DNA of 64,000 nucleotides from Brachycybe producta (taxonomy: Eukaryota; Arthropoda; Diplopoda; Playtdesmida; Andrognathidae). The notes beneath the pieces are model-generated. The model saw nothing but the letters and a program-made list of their open reading frames with translations. It did no database searches and was not told where the DNA came from. The stretch spans positions 3,554,460 to 3,618,459 of the forward strand of contig JAUPFP010000017.1 of the NCBI GenBank assembly GCA_036925085.1, in the 5' to 3' direction. Positions 22,824 through 33,679 of this stretch are shown here, piece by piece. Every line of letters begins with the position of its first letter. Position 1 is the stretch's first letter. Made by a program: the position numbers and the translations under genes.

Positions 22824-23173
22824 CCTCTCAACTTAGACGAGGACTTCCCTGGTCGAACCGTCGTCCGAGTGGGGTCTCCCCTTCTCAACTTAGACTGCTC
22901 TTCCAGCCCCACCACAATGGCAGCCTCCACAGCTTGATCCGTTGCTACACCCTCTCCTGTTTCCAGGGCAACAGGTGCATTACCCACGTTCTCAAGCCAG
23001 ATATCATACGTGCCAAGCCGGTTAGCTGCGGCGATACCTGCCACTGCCAACACACCACGTTCACCTAAGGCTTTCCGGTGCGGCTCCACGAGAAGCAGCT
23101 GGCCAGGGCCGGCATGCTCTACCAACGTCACAGATATGGTAGCCAGACATTCTCCCTCAGTCGCAGAGAACAA
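22763..23173 (-). pseudogene. Gyp-A Pol: spacer between protease and RT
   Basis: About 100 meaningful residues (VLAVAGIAAANRLGTYDIWL, then NVGNAPVALETGEGVA), the pattern of the beta-rich segment common between protease and RT in gypsy elements. The final third is out of frame. Confidence 0.6.
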
Positions 23174-24014
23174 ACTTCTCCGCGCCCGATAGAGGTTCTG
23201 GTCTCAGGCAGCTCTGGTGAAACAATGTTCACCCACCCGTCAACCTTCTTGAGTGCAGGCGGAACCACTGGGAGTTGCCGTCCTGGAGGCAAAGCCCCTG
23301 GTATCGGCGGTCGAATTGCTTCCACCTCCCTAGGTTCTGCAAGCGCTCGATCGGTGAATGCAGCTTGGAGGGAGTCTGAATGTGCAGTCCAGACATCCTC
23401 CCGGAAGTAAACCTTCCGGTGCACGATATCTACCATCAAGCCGAAGCGTGAGGCGTGATCAACGCCCAACAACGCTTCGCCCTCTCCATTCACCAAAAGG
23501 AGAGGCACCTTGATGGTTTTCTTGTGGATGGTCAGTTCCACATTTGTGACCCCTACTACCTCGATGGAGTGCCACCCATTCCCAGAAGGAATGAAGGAAC
23601 CGCCAGTTCTTCTATAGGCAACTCCATCACTCGTGCCACCGTAATGCTTAGGACCGACACGTCGGCCCCGGTGTCTACGATCATCTCCAAGAGATGATCA
23701 CCTATAAACACCCACACCCTTGGTGAACCTACGTCGTAGGCCCGACTCTGGAGCTCAGGAATGGGAACCCGCGGGTTCCCACCATCGACCTTCTGCGTCC
23801 CGTTCACCTCACCGTCCACACCGGACGGTAATTCCAGACATGCAGAAGACTGGGGGACTGTCTCAAAAACCAGAGACTCCCCAGGCACAACAGGAGGTAT
23901 GGGCGCACCAACTCCTCCCGCCGCCTCGATGAGTGCACGATCCAGCACCTCACCACTAGGCATGTAGGGTGAAGGGGCAAACCAGCGATCCAGCTGGCTG
24001 CACACGGCCTCCAA
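23128..24014 (-). pseudogene. Gyp-A Pol: retropepsin-like protease, frameshifted
   Basis: The active site MIVDTGADVSVLS lies at about 23650-23690 and the second conserved box (EALLGVDHASRFG) further on. The two halves are in different frames (24014-23556 and 23541-23128), so a shift lies near 23550. The upstream part is a Pro/Ala-rich linker after Gag. The enzyme would cut the Gag-Pol polyprotein as a dimer. The catalytic Asp is intact, but the frame is broken. Confidence 0.82.
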
Positions 24015-24196
24015 TGCGGAGCATGGCTATGGAAATACCCACTGGGTAATTTCCGGGTCCGCAGACCTCGCCAGAGGCACCCCTGCCTTACGCAGGACAT
24101 CCACATATTTGGAGACCGCCCGGAGGTACGTCCCTCGCTCAGAACCCAGGCCCTGACAGGCACCTGTGTTTTGAAGCTTGACCGGTCGACCACTAC

Positions 24197-25957
24197 TCAG
24201 TTCGGTGGCGACCGGCGGCGGTTTAACGAGGATTTCTCCTCGTCCTCCACGAGTCGATAGTAGAACTGGCCATCATGAACGGTGGCCAGGTACTTACGAC
24301 CTTCCAGCCAAACTGGTGCAACGCCAGCGGTTTGCTGGAACTTCTGAACTACTCTGGCAACCAGCTCTTTGGCCGCAGCCTTCGGACAATCCTTCTTCAG
24401 TTGACCCATCTGGTTACACCCGAAACAAGGACCTAGTCGTCGGAGTGAGTCTCCTGTACGGTCCACACTTCGAGGCATTGCCGCCAGCTGACCTCCACCA
24501 CAGCCTGCCGTCTTCTTCTTCTTGCCTCCGGTCTTGGCTCCTGCTTTGTCCAACTTGGACGGCGCAGTAGCCTTCGCACCCATTTGGCTCGAAGGTGAAG
24601 CCCTGGCAGAGCTCCCAGAGCTAGCCGTGGTTCCAGAGGACTGAGCACTAGCCCTGTCCTGAGGAACCCCTCTAGTACGGTTAGGTAATTTACCTACAAG
24701 AAGCAAATCGGCTTCAACCAGCCGTGCCTTTCGGGCATATGCTTCCACCGTACCGGCCTTACAACCGATCAATTGATCAGTGATGGCCGCCAGGAGTTTC
24801 CGTTTGAAGCCAATGAGCCGACGGCTCTCGTCTTCGCCCGGAGACACTCGGTCGGACAGTTCCAAGAGCCGCCAGTAGAATGCCTGCACAGACTCGGTAG
24901 CCCCCTGTTTCATCGATTCGAATTCGCCGAAACAGAGGCAAGCCAGGTTACTTGTGCTGAAGCGGCTACGCATAGCGTCCTTCAGCTCAGTCCAGGTCAG
25001 GTCAGGAAGAGTTTCCACCAAAGTGGCGTAGTACTCCTCCGCCGGACCGTCCAGCAGAAACATAAAGAAACTGCATCGGGACTCGTCCGTCCAGCGCTGA
25101 GCTTGGGCTTTCGCTTCGAACTTGCGGAGAAAAGGCGTCAAGTCCTCTCTGCCGTCGTAACGAGCAAATGAGTGGACCGGGTTAAAGAACCCGAACGCCT
25201 GAACCTCCGCTGGAACCGCTGGAGCGGGCGTCCACGCAGCGGCACTAACCCTGCGAGGCTGCCTGCTCCGGTTCCCCGAAACGTCAGACACGGACTCAGC
25301 TTCCGAGGGTATCATCAACTGAACCCTCGGCTGCTGTCCGGGTGCGGGAGGAACTCCCCGGCCAATCCCCCTAGGAGACGGCCTGGGTGCTTCCCGCGGA
25401 GGTACCAACCGGGGTCGTACCGGTGGCTCCTCCCTCCGTGCGCCTTCATGCACGGGCGACAGTGAAAACCGAGGTTCCACCCTCGGCTCGATCGTCGACC
25501 GGGACAGTTGTCCTTCCAAACGAAGGACATCTATCCTGTAGGCAATCTCAATGAGTTGCTGCTCGGATAGCCCGGCCAAAAAGGCCCGGCCCTCACGTGC
25601 AGTCTCATCCGGAATTTCCACCATGTCCCGACGGGGCTGACCACCCCGTCCAACCTGACGGGCTGCGGTGGAAACTTGAACATTCGGCCGTGGCCGATCG
25701 TCCTCCCCGATGAGATCACCATCGGATTCACTGCTTTCCAACTGGTATTCTCCCGGAAGAATGTCACGGCGGCGTTTCCGCACCGTGACCCAGTCTTCCG
25801 GGAAATCCCCGTCTACACTACCGCTTCGTTCCCCTGTTTCAAGGAAATCTACGCCTTCCGCCCCAAGGGGACGGTCGACTATGCGGCCGCGTAACTCTAA
25901 ACCCACATCTGCACCAAGTTCCCGCCCTCCCGTCGGTACTTTTGGGGCTGGCTCCAT
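24197..25957 (-). CDS. gag: Gyp-A Gag (586 aa)
   Basis: The longest uninterrupted frame after the leader, starting at the ATG at 25957 (MEPAPKVPTGG). The N-terminal 230 residues are Arg/Pro-rich and probably disordered. A capsid-like retrotransposon Gag domain follows (RYDGREDLTPFLRKFEAKAQ, FMFLLDGPAEEYYATL, ESVQAFYWRLLELSDRV). Near residues 510-524 is a zinc-knuckle-like CFGCNQMGQLKKDC. The usual His is Gln, so metal binding may be weakened. Gag would assemble the particle and package element RNA. The frame is intact, unlike pol. Confidence 0.88.
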   Translation of the reverse strand: MEPAPKVPTGGRELGADVGLELRGRIVDRPLGAEGVDFLETGERSGSVDGDFPEDWVTVRKRRRDILPGEYQLESSESDGDLIGEDDRPRPNVQVSTAARQVGRGGQPRRDMVEIPDETAREGRAFLAGLSEQQLIEIAYRIDVLRLEGQLSRSTIEPRVEPRFSLSPVHEGARREEPPVRPRLVPPREAPRPSPRGIGRGVPPAPGQQPRVQLMIPSEAESVSDVSGNRSRQPRRVSAAAWTPAPAVPAEVQAFGFFNPVHSFARYDGREDLTPFLRKFEAKAQAQRWTDESRCSFFMFLLDGPAEEYYATLVETLPDLTWTELKDAMRSRFSTSNLACLCFGEFESMKQGATESVQAFYWRLLELSDRVSPGEDESRRLIGFKRKLLAAITDQLIGCKAGTVEAYARKARLVEADLLLVGKLPNRTRGVPQDRASAQSSGTTASSGSSARASPSSQMGAKATAPSKLDKAGAKTGGKKKKTAGCGGGQLAAMPRSVDRTGDSLRRLGPCFGCNQMGQLKKDCPKAAAKELVARVVQKFQQTAGVAPVWLEGRKYLATVHDGQFYYRLVEDEEKSSLNRRRSPPN

Positions 25958-26034
25958 TTTTCACCGTAAACGAACAGTAAAATCTGGACAAAGCCACCAG
26001 ATAACGGGTTTCCACCGTCGAAAACGGTAAACTC

Positions 26035-26468
26035 ACGGACAAAAGTCCGTAAAATACCGTAACGAACGGATGGAAACGTGCGAAACCGCGGTATCACGGA
26101 CAAAAGTCCGTTCCCCACAGTGTACTTCTCAGTAAAACACCTTTTACCACTTTCGACAGCGGATCAACGGACGAAAGTCCGTACACCACGGTGTACTTGC
26201 GGTAAAACACCGTACACCACCGAAAACCACGGTACCACGGACCGTAGTCTGTGCCCCACGGTAGTTCGACGGTAAATTTACCGTTAACCACGGTACAACG
26301 AACCGAAGTCCGTTCCCCACGGTCAATCAACGGTAAAAATACGGCTAACGGTGGTAGATTTACCGTTCACCACGGTACAACGGACCGGAGTCCGTTCCCC
26401 ACGGTGAATAACAGTAAATAAATGGTGAAACGGTGGTTTCCGGCACTGTCCCACGGACCAAAGTCCGC
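26035..26468 (-). other. Gyp-A leader: array of seven short hairpins
   Basis: Seven near-identical inverted repeats lie at 26035-26050, 26096-26111, 26167-26182, 26237-26252, 26298-26313, 26380-26395 and 26453-26467, spaced about 60-80 bases apart. The stem is ACGGAC/GTCCGT with a four-base loop closed by C-G in every copy. Loops on the sense strand read UUUU, UUUU, UUUC, UACG, UUCG, UCCG and UUUG; three are UNCG, a known stable tetraloop class. They lie between the primer-binding site and gag, where packaging or dimerisation signals are found in retroelements. See the covariation noted in findings. Confidence 0.75.
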
Positions 26469-26560
26469 GCCCAGTGGCGTACTCTCACCGGACGGTGATT
26501 CGACCGACTAAACGGTCGAATACACGGTAAATCACCGTGCGAGAGGTGGGGTACAGGTAT

Positions 26561-26575
26561 CCGGCGCCTCCACCA
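26561..26575 (-). other. Gyp-A primer-binding site
   Basis: In sense, TGGTGGAGGCGCCGG begins two bases after the 5' LTR. The same 15 bases follow the Gyp-B 5' LTR. TGG at its start would pair with a tRNA CCA end, but I could not match the rest to a tRNA I know. Confidence 0.65.
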
Positions 26576-26577
26576 AT

Positions 26578-27381
26578 TGTAACGTCCCGCCGGACCGTTA
26601 CAATAACACAATAAATTCAAACGCCCACAAAACACGCAGATGTAAAAACTTACCGCTAACCGGCTTCTTACGGGGATGGGACCGTACCTGTAGCCGCCTC
26701 TCCCACGGTGTTCTTCTTGGGATGTGTTGGCTCCAGGAGCCACCCACAATGGACACGACGAAAAACCACGCCGCCACACCGAGAATATCGCGGTAGAACA
26801 ACGGTTCTACCGCGAGCCGACACGAGTACCGGCCGAAACAGGTCGGTAAAAGACGGAGTTTCCCCAAACCAGAAAACCCACCCCCCTCGCGGTAACTCCC
26901 CAAAGAAATAGACACGACACACAAAGTAAGTGATGAGCAAAGTGTTTAATATACACTTACGACGTGTGATGATAGAATGATGGCAGTAAAGATTATATAC
27001 ACCTCTGGCTGGTTAATTCAACTAGCCAGGCACTATACATATATAAAACAAAGGCCTAATGGCCAAGGCACAAAAGCAGATGAAGATGCTCGACAGTGGA
27101 GGTCCTCCTGACCTCCACCCACAGGTCTTGTCTCACTTGAACCCTACAACCAACTGCCCAGATCCTGTGGCTGACTAGGCCACAGGAAACCTCCAGGCAA
27201 CTCCACCTGGAGGGGACAGAGGCCACATCTGACCTCTCACCCATAGACTTCATGGTGAGAGGTCTGCTGGCACGAAAATGGCGTCCGACCTAACAGCCTA
27301 CTGTAGATGTCAGGCAGACCACCATAGGGAAATTCGTCTGCTCACTCAAAAATTAAAATTTGAGCAGACCAGGTTGCCACA
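26578..27381 (-). repeat. Gyp-A 5' LTR
   Basis: On the plus strand it starts TGTAACGTCCCGCCGG and ends CAGGTTGCCACA, 804 bp, matching 14834-15610 with scattered differences and indels. In sense it starts TGTGGCAACC, carries the promoter region, and ends at the primer-binding site. Confidence 0.9.
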
Positions 27382-27589
27382 TACCCAACTATATTTTTAC
27401 GTTCTCTTTCTTTTTCATCTCTTTCATTTTATCTCTAAAATGACTAGAAAGAGGAAAAACCGAGAAAAAACGCTAAAATTCAATCACTAAAAAACATGGC
27501 CGCCAAAAACTTTGAAAACATTATTTTTTTATATGACGTCACACCTAGCCTCTATCATATCCATTCTTATCGTACATATAAAAAAAGCC

Positions 27590-28074
27590 CATTCACTTCA
27601 CCTATACATAACAATTGCATAATAGGGTTGACACCAGCTCTACCTAGTGAGATTTTTTCGTAACTCACGTACATTTATCTCCTCTTAAATGAACCGCTTT
27701 TTTCTCATGGTCAACTTTATGTTGCACTTTCCCGATCTAAGAACCCGAACAATAGTAAGGACAGGCAAGTAAAGACAGCAAAATACAGTCGTTTTCCCCG
27801 CCTTTTTATGAGGGCCAGCAACTTTTAATTATTATGTTATGTGGTCGGACGTCACATGCCCCGTTCTTTTCAATTTCCAATTGGTTGATATTTGGTCTGA
27901 CAGTCATAAAAGGGCGGGGCACACGACTGTATCTCCCTGTCTTCACATACCTGTAACAATATTAAGGTGCTTATAAAAACACAAGCAATCAAGGCGAATT
28001 ACTTAATGACAACCGGACAGTGACACAAAAATAAACTAGATGCTCCCGTCATTTATGACGGGTTACCCCACTAG
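27590..28074 (+). mobile_element. Hel1 non-autonomous Helitron, copy 1
   Basis: The 3' end is CCCGTCA-TTTA-TGACGGG, eight bases, then CTAG (28071-28074) and host T. This is the textbook Helitron terminus. The body shares GAACCGCTTTTTTCTCA and other phrases with further Hel1 copies, and contains a subterminal inverted repeat around 27790-27935. The 5' limit is uncertain. No Rep/helicase. Confidence 0.75.
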
Positions 28075-28337
28075 TATTTAAATAAATTAAGCGATTGATT
28101 TCGAATCACTCGCTTAAATTATTCCGTTATTTTCGAAAATAAATCGACTTTCAGTATACAGTAGAAACTACTGTCTGAAACTAACTTCAGGATACACTAG
28201 AAAATCTTTATGGAGATCAATGGGCACGGCGACATTCTCGGACACCTCACACATGAATTCACGCATCGCCATCTAATGGCAACATTTATAATTAATTCTA
28301 ATAGAAATCTATTAGTCACACCGTGCATACAAATTTT

Positions 28338-28698
28338 TTTTTGGGGGGGTGCTATTTTATTGAACGGTAGAAGGTCGGTCCAACCGTACGACCAGTCGGA
28401 AAAATTGTAGAAAGAGTCGGAAGGTTAGGTTTAGTAAAATTAAGTTGTTGCAGGTGGTCTGGGGGACACAGACCCCGATTTTTTTTAAAAGAATTATTAA
28501 ATCAAATTAGTCCTTTGTTCAATGGGAGGAACAGTCGGAACAATAATGGACAAATTTGATTTAATAACTTTTAAAAAATGAGGAGCCGCGCCCCCAGACC
28601 CCCTAGAACAAGCTTCATTTTACTAAACTTAACCGTACGACTATTTCTACTGTTGTTCCGACTGTTCTGCCATTCATTAAAATAGCACCCCCAATATG
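28338..28698. mobile_element. Foldback/MITE-like palindrome 1
   Basis: Imperfect inverted arms of about 150 bases each. The outer ends read GGGGGGGTGCTATTTTATTG and the inverse of ...TAAAATAGCACCCCC. Inner matches include TTTAGTAAAAT and GGTCTGGGGG. It has no coding capacity. Confidence 0.7.
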
Positions 28699-28710
28699 AG
28701 GGCTAAGACA

Positions 28711-28910
28711 GGCAGTTAGAAATCGGAGAGAACTTCAGTTGGCTCCGCCCTTGTTGTGACGACCGGCAACTTCTAATTGGTTTGTTGTGTGATTCGATGT
28801 TGAAAAGGACGGAGCATATGACGTCAGACTACATAACCAGCCAATTAGAAGTTGCCGGTCGATATAACAAGGGCGGAGCCAACTGAAGTTCTTCACGATT
28901 TCTAACTGCC
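28711..28910. mobile_element. Foldback/MITE-like palindrome 2
   Basis: Two 70-base arms (28711-28780 and 28841-28910) are inverse complements with few mismatches, around a 60-base spacer. Each arm contains GGCTCCGCCCTTGTT and CCGGCAACTTCTAATTGG. Short related pieces (CTCCGCCCTTTTATGA) occur inside the Hel1 elements, so the arm sequence has spread or was captured. Confidence 0.75.
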
Positions 28911-29199
28911 TGTGGGCTAAGTGGAGGGGGAGGTAAAGGGAGTGCAGTTTTAAGTGGCAGGGGAAGAAACCAAGTCATAGGTACGCACTGGGCGGTGCCA
29001 TATTTAGACTTTGCCCGGGCGAAGCTTTTTTTCGCACGGCCCTGGCCACAAGATCCACTGCCTATGCACTACTAGCATTAAGTGGCTTCGAGTCGTCTTC
29101 ATATATTTCACAGTGCCATCTATTGTGTAACCTAAGAACCTAACCTAAAAACTATTAGCATAAAGATGACTTGAAGTCGAGTGCTGCAAGTCTCCTGAA
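28911..29199. other. Nothing recognised
   Basis: GC-mixed sequence without open frames of note or matches to the other families here. Confidence 0.4.
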
Positions 29200-29436
29200 G
29201 CTACTCCTATGCATGGTCCAGAATAATGGCCAACCTGGCCACTATATACCTCCAGGCTACTCCACCTGGAGGGGGACAGTGGTAACCTCTGACCTCACCC
29301 ATAAAACTATGGAGAGAGGTCCACTGGCCACAACATGGCATCTGCATGGCTGCCTACTACTTACAGTCTGGCAGACAGTCATCTGGGAATTCGTCTGCTC
29401 TTTCAAATTAATGAAGGAGCCAGACCAGGTTGTCAC
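29200..29436 (-). mobile_element. Diverged LTR-A-like fragment
   Basis: It repeats landmarks of the LTR-A outer end (CCTCCAGGCTACTCCACCTGG, GAATTCGTCTGCTC) and closes with GACCAGGTTGTCACA, as LTR-A closes with TTGCCACA. Confidence 0.65.
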
Positions 29437-30510
29437 ATTATGATTTCCAGTTTCAATCTGGCTAGTAAAATATGAATAAATGTATTCATAAGGATGAGCT
29501 GCTAAAGCAATTTGTTAGATAATTTCAGCAGAAACTACATAAAGAAGCAACACCAATTAATTTCAAAATTGACAATGTTTACAATAACCAAAAGTCTGCA
29601 ATGAACAGTTACCATCAACATATAACCATGAAACAGTTTTTGACATTTTTTCTATATCTGTCTGTCTGTTTTCTGAGTTAGAAACACAGAGAAAAAAAAC
29701 AGACAGCAGTTGATCCAAAACAAGCCTTTCTGAAAACATTCAAGGCATTCATATATCTATTTGGGACAACAGACATTGAGGCCCTTTTTAACCATCGGGA
29801 ACCTCCTCCCAGTTGTGTAGTTTTGTTTAAATCATTGCAACGCCGATGTGTTAGGCTATTACAATGAACCATAGTCCGTTGTTAACGGACTAGCGTATAA
29901 CAGGCGTGCTCTAGCAGACCTCCAACCATTGACTTGAGTCCAAGGACCAACGAACAATGGTTGCGGAGATTGGAAGCGAGGATTCGGTCATTCCCAAAGG
30001 CGAGTCGCCAAATATGCAGCTGCTCAGGGAATGAAGCAGACACCAAAGCTTAATGGTGTATAAAATAAATAACAGAATAAATATTAACGGTGACTTTTGC
30101 AGGCCTTTTAAAGGGCTGCTAAACAATTTTAAATTAAAGAAGACACGAGCTCCACAGCAGCCATCACAGTTGTCTGCATCAGCAGGCCTCTAGAACAAAA
30201 AAACACATCCTTTTTATAAATATGATCTTGGTGGCCTGCCAAGATGATATTACCATCACCTGATGATATACTTTTCAGAACCTCATAGAATGTGTGAGGA
30301 AACCTGCAGAGAAAAGAAAAAAAACCACCAGATGGTGGCTGTGGGGACTAGACTACCCATCCTCTGTTGGTGGCCAACAGCAGAACAAAATGTGGTCAAA
30401 ACTCCACCAAAGTGGATCATAATACCACGGATGTCTCATAATTATGACCACAACAAATCACCTGTGACAACATTTAACTAAATGAAAATCAATAGAGCTG
30501 CTCTATTATA
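29437..30510. other. Nothing recognised
   Basis: No supported gene. A GTCCGTTGTTAACGGAC palindrome at about 29875-29891 resembles the stem of the Gyp-A leader hairpins, but stands alone. Confidence 0.4.
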
Positions 30511-30803
30511 CCTAGTACATACATGATAATTTAAATGCACTTAAATAATAAGTGTGTTGTACAGAGCCCTGTGAAGGGCAAACAAACAGTATGTCGAATT
30601 CAATTTATTGTTAATAATCTGAAAATATTGAGTTAATACTTAAATATAATATATAAACTATTGACAAAATATTGATTTAGTATTTCAATTTAAAATATTA
30701 ATAATAAAGTCAATTTTTATTTGGTTCATGTCCTTAACCGGATTCCGTTTAATTCACCTAAACACATTTAATTTGAATTCATTTAACTCATGTGTGTACT
30801 AGG
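30511..30803. mobile_element. MITE family M1, copy 1
   Basis: 293 bp with terminal inverted repeats CCTAGTACATACATGA and its inverse TCATGTGTGTACTAGG, flanked by TATTATA on both sides (TA is the minimum shared with copy 2). Copy 2 at 56239-56534 matches throughout. No coding capacity; TA flanks suggest a Tc1/mariner-type mobiliser. Confidence 0.8.
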
Positions 30804-31670
30804 TATTATACTTCACAGATCAACATATACATATAGGATAGGTGATCTATAATTTATTTTTAAATCAATAAATTTATTGATAAAATTTAAATTTTATACA
30901 ATAAGACCTAGAAATATCATATTATTTAGAAATTTAGAATCACAGTTTTCTTGTCTTTAGTATACATCTGCTTTAAACCCATAACTCAATAACAAAAATT
31001 ATGGATCAATAATATGACATTGCACAAGAAGATCCTGTGCGATACAGAATAAAGAAAGGAACCAACATTTCCACACAAGTTCAAAATCAATTCTTCATTA
31101 TTTTGCCATTAAGCCGGAGAAAATGGTTACTGAACCAAGTATAAGATTAAATTGATAGAGAATAGTGAGTAAGACGAAACGGAAATAATTTAAAAAACAA
31201 GTGACATGTAAAAAAAAAATCTTAATAGGCCTACAAAAATAACACGTGTCTCGCAGTTTTAACAAAACCTTGGAATTTGAAATTCTTTAGACTTTTAGTG
31301 ATTAGTCATTGAAGTGGAAGTATCGAGTATAGTTTATAGTATTAAAACCCAATCCCAATAATTCCCGCTTAATTGTTTTTAATATAGTTCCTTATATTTT
31401 TTTGTTAAAGTGTTGTCAAGACTTACTCAACTGTTACCAAAACGATTTTAAAATTAGAAATAAGTCATTAAAATAACTTAAAGAATTTAAAAATCAATTG
31501 ATTTCATATAAATGAACTCGTGGCAAACAGCATCTAATTCACTTTGCTTTTAAAACCATTTTTACTCACTTTCTGCATGACTGTGCATGTTTGCAACCAT
31601 ATAAACATTATTCAATGTAAATATCATTAATTCTTTACTTATAATTTATTTGTTACGAATTTTTATCTTT
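30804..31670. other. AT-rich, nothing recognised
   Basis: No open frame or repeat family identified. Confidence 0.4.
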
Positions 31671-31674
31671 CTTT

Positions 31675-31830
31675 TACAAATCTTGCAGCCCTACACTGTA
31701 CCATTTCTATTCCATGCTTTAAGTTACTTTTAAATGGGCTCCAAAATGGTAAACAATATTCTAACTAAGGTAAAATAACATACCTCTTTTACATTTTCTT
31801 TACAATGTTTAAGGGTGTGTTGGAGAAAAC
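31675..31830 (-). mobile_element. Old LINE remnant (RT C-terminal segment)
   Basis: The text CTTGCAGCCCTACACTGTACC then ATTTCTATTCCATG parallels the sequence encoding the MVQHRAARFV box in LINE copy 3. It is very decayed. Confidence 0.5.
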
Positions 31831-32199
31831 ACAAGCTGTGGTACTCACTGCACTGAGTTTGTGTTCTTTCCAAAGCCAAGGGGTGCCTTGAACCCTTCAA
31901 CAGCTCTTAACAATAGATAGTTTGTCTTGCTAGTCATCTAACTGTTGCAGTGGAACCCCAGCATAACCAAGCACTTGGTCATGTTCAACTCTTTGGACTC
32001 CGGCAATTCCTCTAGTAATGGACATCACGGTAAATACTAGTAGATAAACTGATGCAACAAATAAATAAAACTATTAAAAAAATTTGCAGTATTCATGTTG
32101 AATTATTTCATTTTATCTAAAACTGGTGCAACCATCACAATAGTTGTGCACAACATTAGTGACCAACACGGGCACAAAAACAACTGAGCCGAGCAAAGA

Positions 32200-33000
32200 A
32201 TTATTTCGAAAACAAGAACCCTTCTAAGTGCATCTTTGGAGTTTCTTCCATCAAGTTTTTCGGCTACCTCGTTGATGCAACTGGAACAACATTACCTGAC
32301 AAAGTAGACACCATCATGAACTACCCTCTACTACAATTGTCAAAGATCACAGATAGTTCCTGGTAAAGACCAACTTTTATCATTGCTTCATGCCAAAAGT
32401 AGCTTCAGATCAAACACCTCTTTATAACTTTCTTCAAGGTCCAAACCACTCCAGTTATCCATGGAGAGAAGAAACAACCACTGCAATTGAGAACCTCAAG
32501 AAAAGCCTTGCCAATGTAGCATTCCTAGCTCACCCAGTGCCCACTGCACTTGTGTCATTGATGGTTGATGACTCTAATTTTGCCACTGGTACCAATGCCC
32601 ATCAACATGAGGAGGGTGATTGTAACCTCTTGCTTTCTTCTCAAAGAAACTCAGTACAAGTCAACTTTTGTGGTCTGCATAGGACCGTGAACATTTTGCC
32701 TTTCTACTCTGCTGTCAACCAAAAACCTCTCAATTTTGCAAGGAAGCATCACCAAGGCAATCTTGAAATCATTGCACTGTTCACAACAGACATTCACCAT
32801 CTTGCCGGTTCAGCAAACATCCCAGCTGATGTCTTGTCGCATATAGAATCCATCTCTAAAGATCTTGATTTTCAAGCCATTTCCAAAGCTCAAGAAATGG
32901 ATGATAAATTACAGCATCTTAAGTCAGAGACAAGCCTCAAATTATCCAAGATGCAGCTTCCTACAACATCACACCCTCTATACTGTGTGCAGTGGTAAAT
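32200..33000 (+). pseudogene. Ty3/gypsy RT-RNase H remnant (different family)
   Basis: Plus strand. The upstream part encodes an RT end (FFGYLVDATGTTL), then the gap before MPKVASDQTPLYNFL, FYHRF-type context, and a weak RNase H. In the RNase H part, VDDSNFATGT, KPLNFARKHH and DIHHLAGSANIPADVLSHIE keep family spacing, but the catalytic residues look altered. The frame at 32390-32998 is open for 202 codons. The subclass differs from Gyp-A. It is defective. Confidence 0.7.
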
Positions 33001-33679
33001 TGAAGTGTGTGCAACCTGTAGGAGGCCAGGTCGGCCTCCAGGTCAATGACCCCATTGTTTGTGTTTACTTTTGTTGTGTTTTGTGTAACCGGCTGCCAAC
33101 TTGGCCGACAGATTTATACATTCCATTTATTACCAAGTAAGTGTTATTAAATATACTTATTTATATGTCTACCACTGTGTCTGTGTCATTCTTTTGGAAA
33201 GTTTACCACAGGAATAGGGGATTCTGGGGAGAAAACCACTGCTCCTTATCCATTCATCAGCCAGTAATGCATGCCAGTGCACGGCAAAACCACTTGTTCC
33301 ACCATGGTCCGCGTCACATTGCCATCTTTGCTGCTATCGACTTTGGTGTAGAGCCTGCATCGACCAGGGTGGTCGTTAGCCGATAGCTGTTGGCCAAATT
33401 TTTTTATATAGGTTATAGACAAATTATTTTTTGTGTGTAGCCTATTTGTTTAATTTGCCAACAGAAACCAATGGCAAAAAAATTAGTGGGTTGACCAGCT
33501 TTTCCATTGGTCGAATGGGCCGTTTGGGTCGAATGGGTTGAATTGGCTGTTTGGGTTGAATTTGTTTTTTGTGAACATACATTTTTTGTCCCACGTTAGC
33601 TTTCTCTATAAAAACCTATAGGAAGCTTCACACTGTCAGTCCTCAATTACTGCTCTACTACTGTTTATGCTTAAGAATT
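33001..33679. other. Region after the gypsy remnant, unresolved
   Basis: It may contain an LTR of the preceding remnant (a run ending GTTTACCACA near 33211), but there is no second copy for comparison. A small TTGGGTTGAAT/TCGAATGGG repeat lies at 33510-33560. Confidence 0.35.

Larger units (their letters stand above)
14834..27381 (-). mobile_element. Gyp-A, near-complete Ty3/gypsy LTR retrotransposon (12.5 kb)
   Basis: Two LTRs (14834-15610 and 26578-27381) bound a minus-strand internal region. Sense order: 5' LTR, primer-binding site, leader with seven hairpins, gag, protease, RT-RNase H, integrase, membrane-segment frame, accessory region, polypurine tract, 3' LTR. RT before integrase defines Ty3/gypsy order. 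The LTRs differ at many positions and in length (777 against 804 bp), and pol and accessory frames are shifted, so it is old. Flanking bases (AGTAA left, TACCC right) do not form a target duplication, which suggests a later deletion or recombination. Confidence 0.9.

Noticed and set aside
30263-30481. Short plus-strand frame with Lys-rich start
   Set aside because: Seventy-two codons in a region with no other support.
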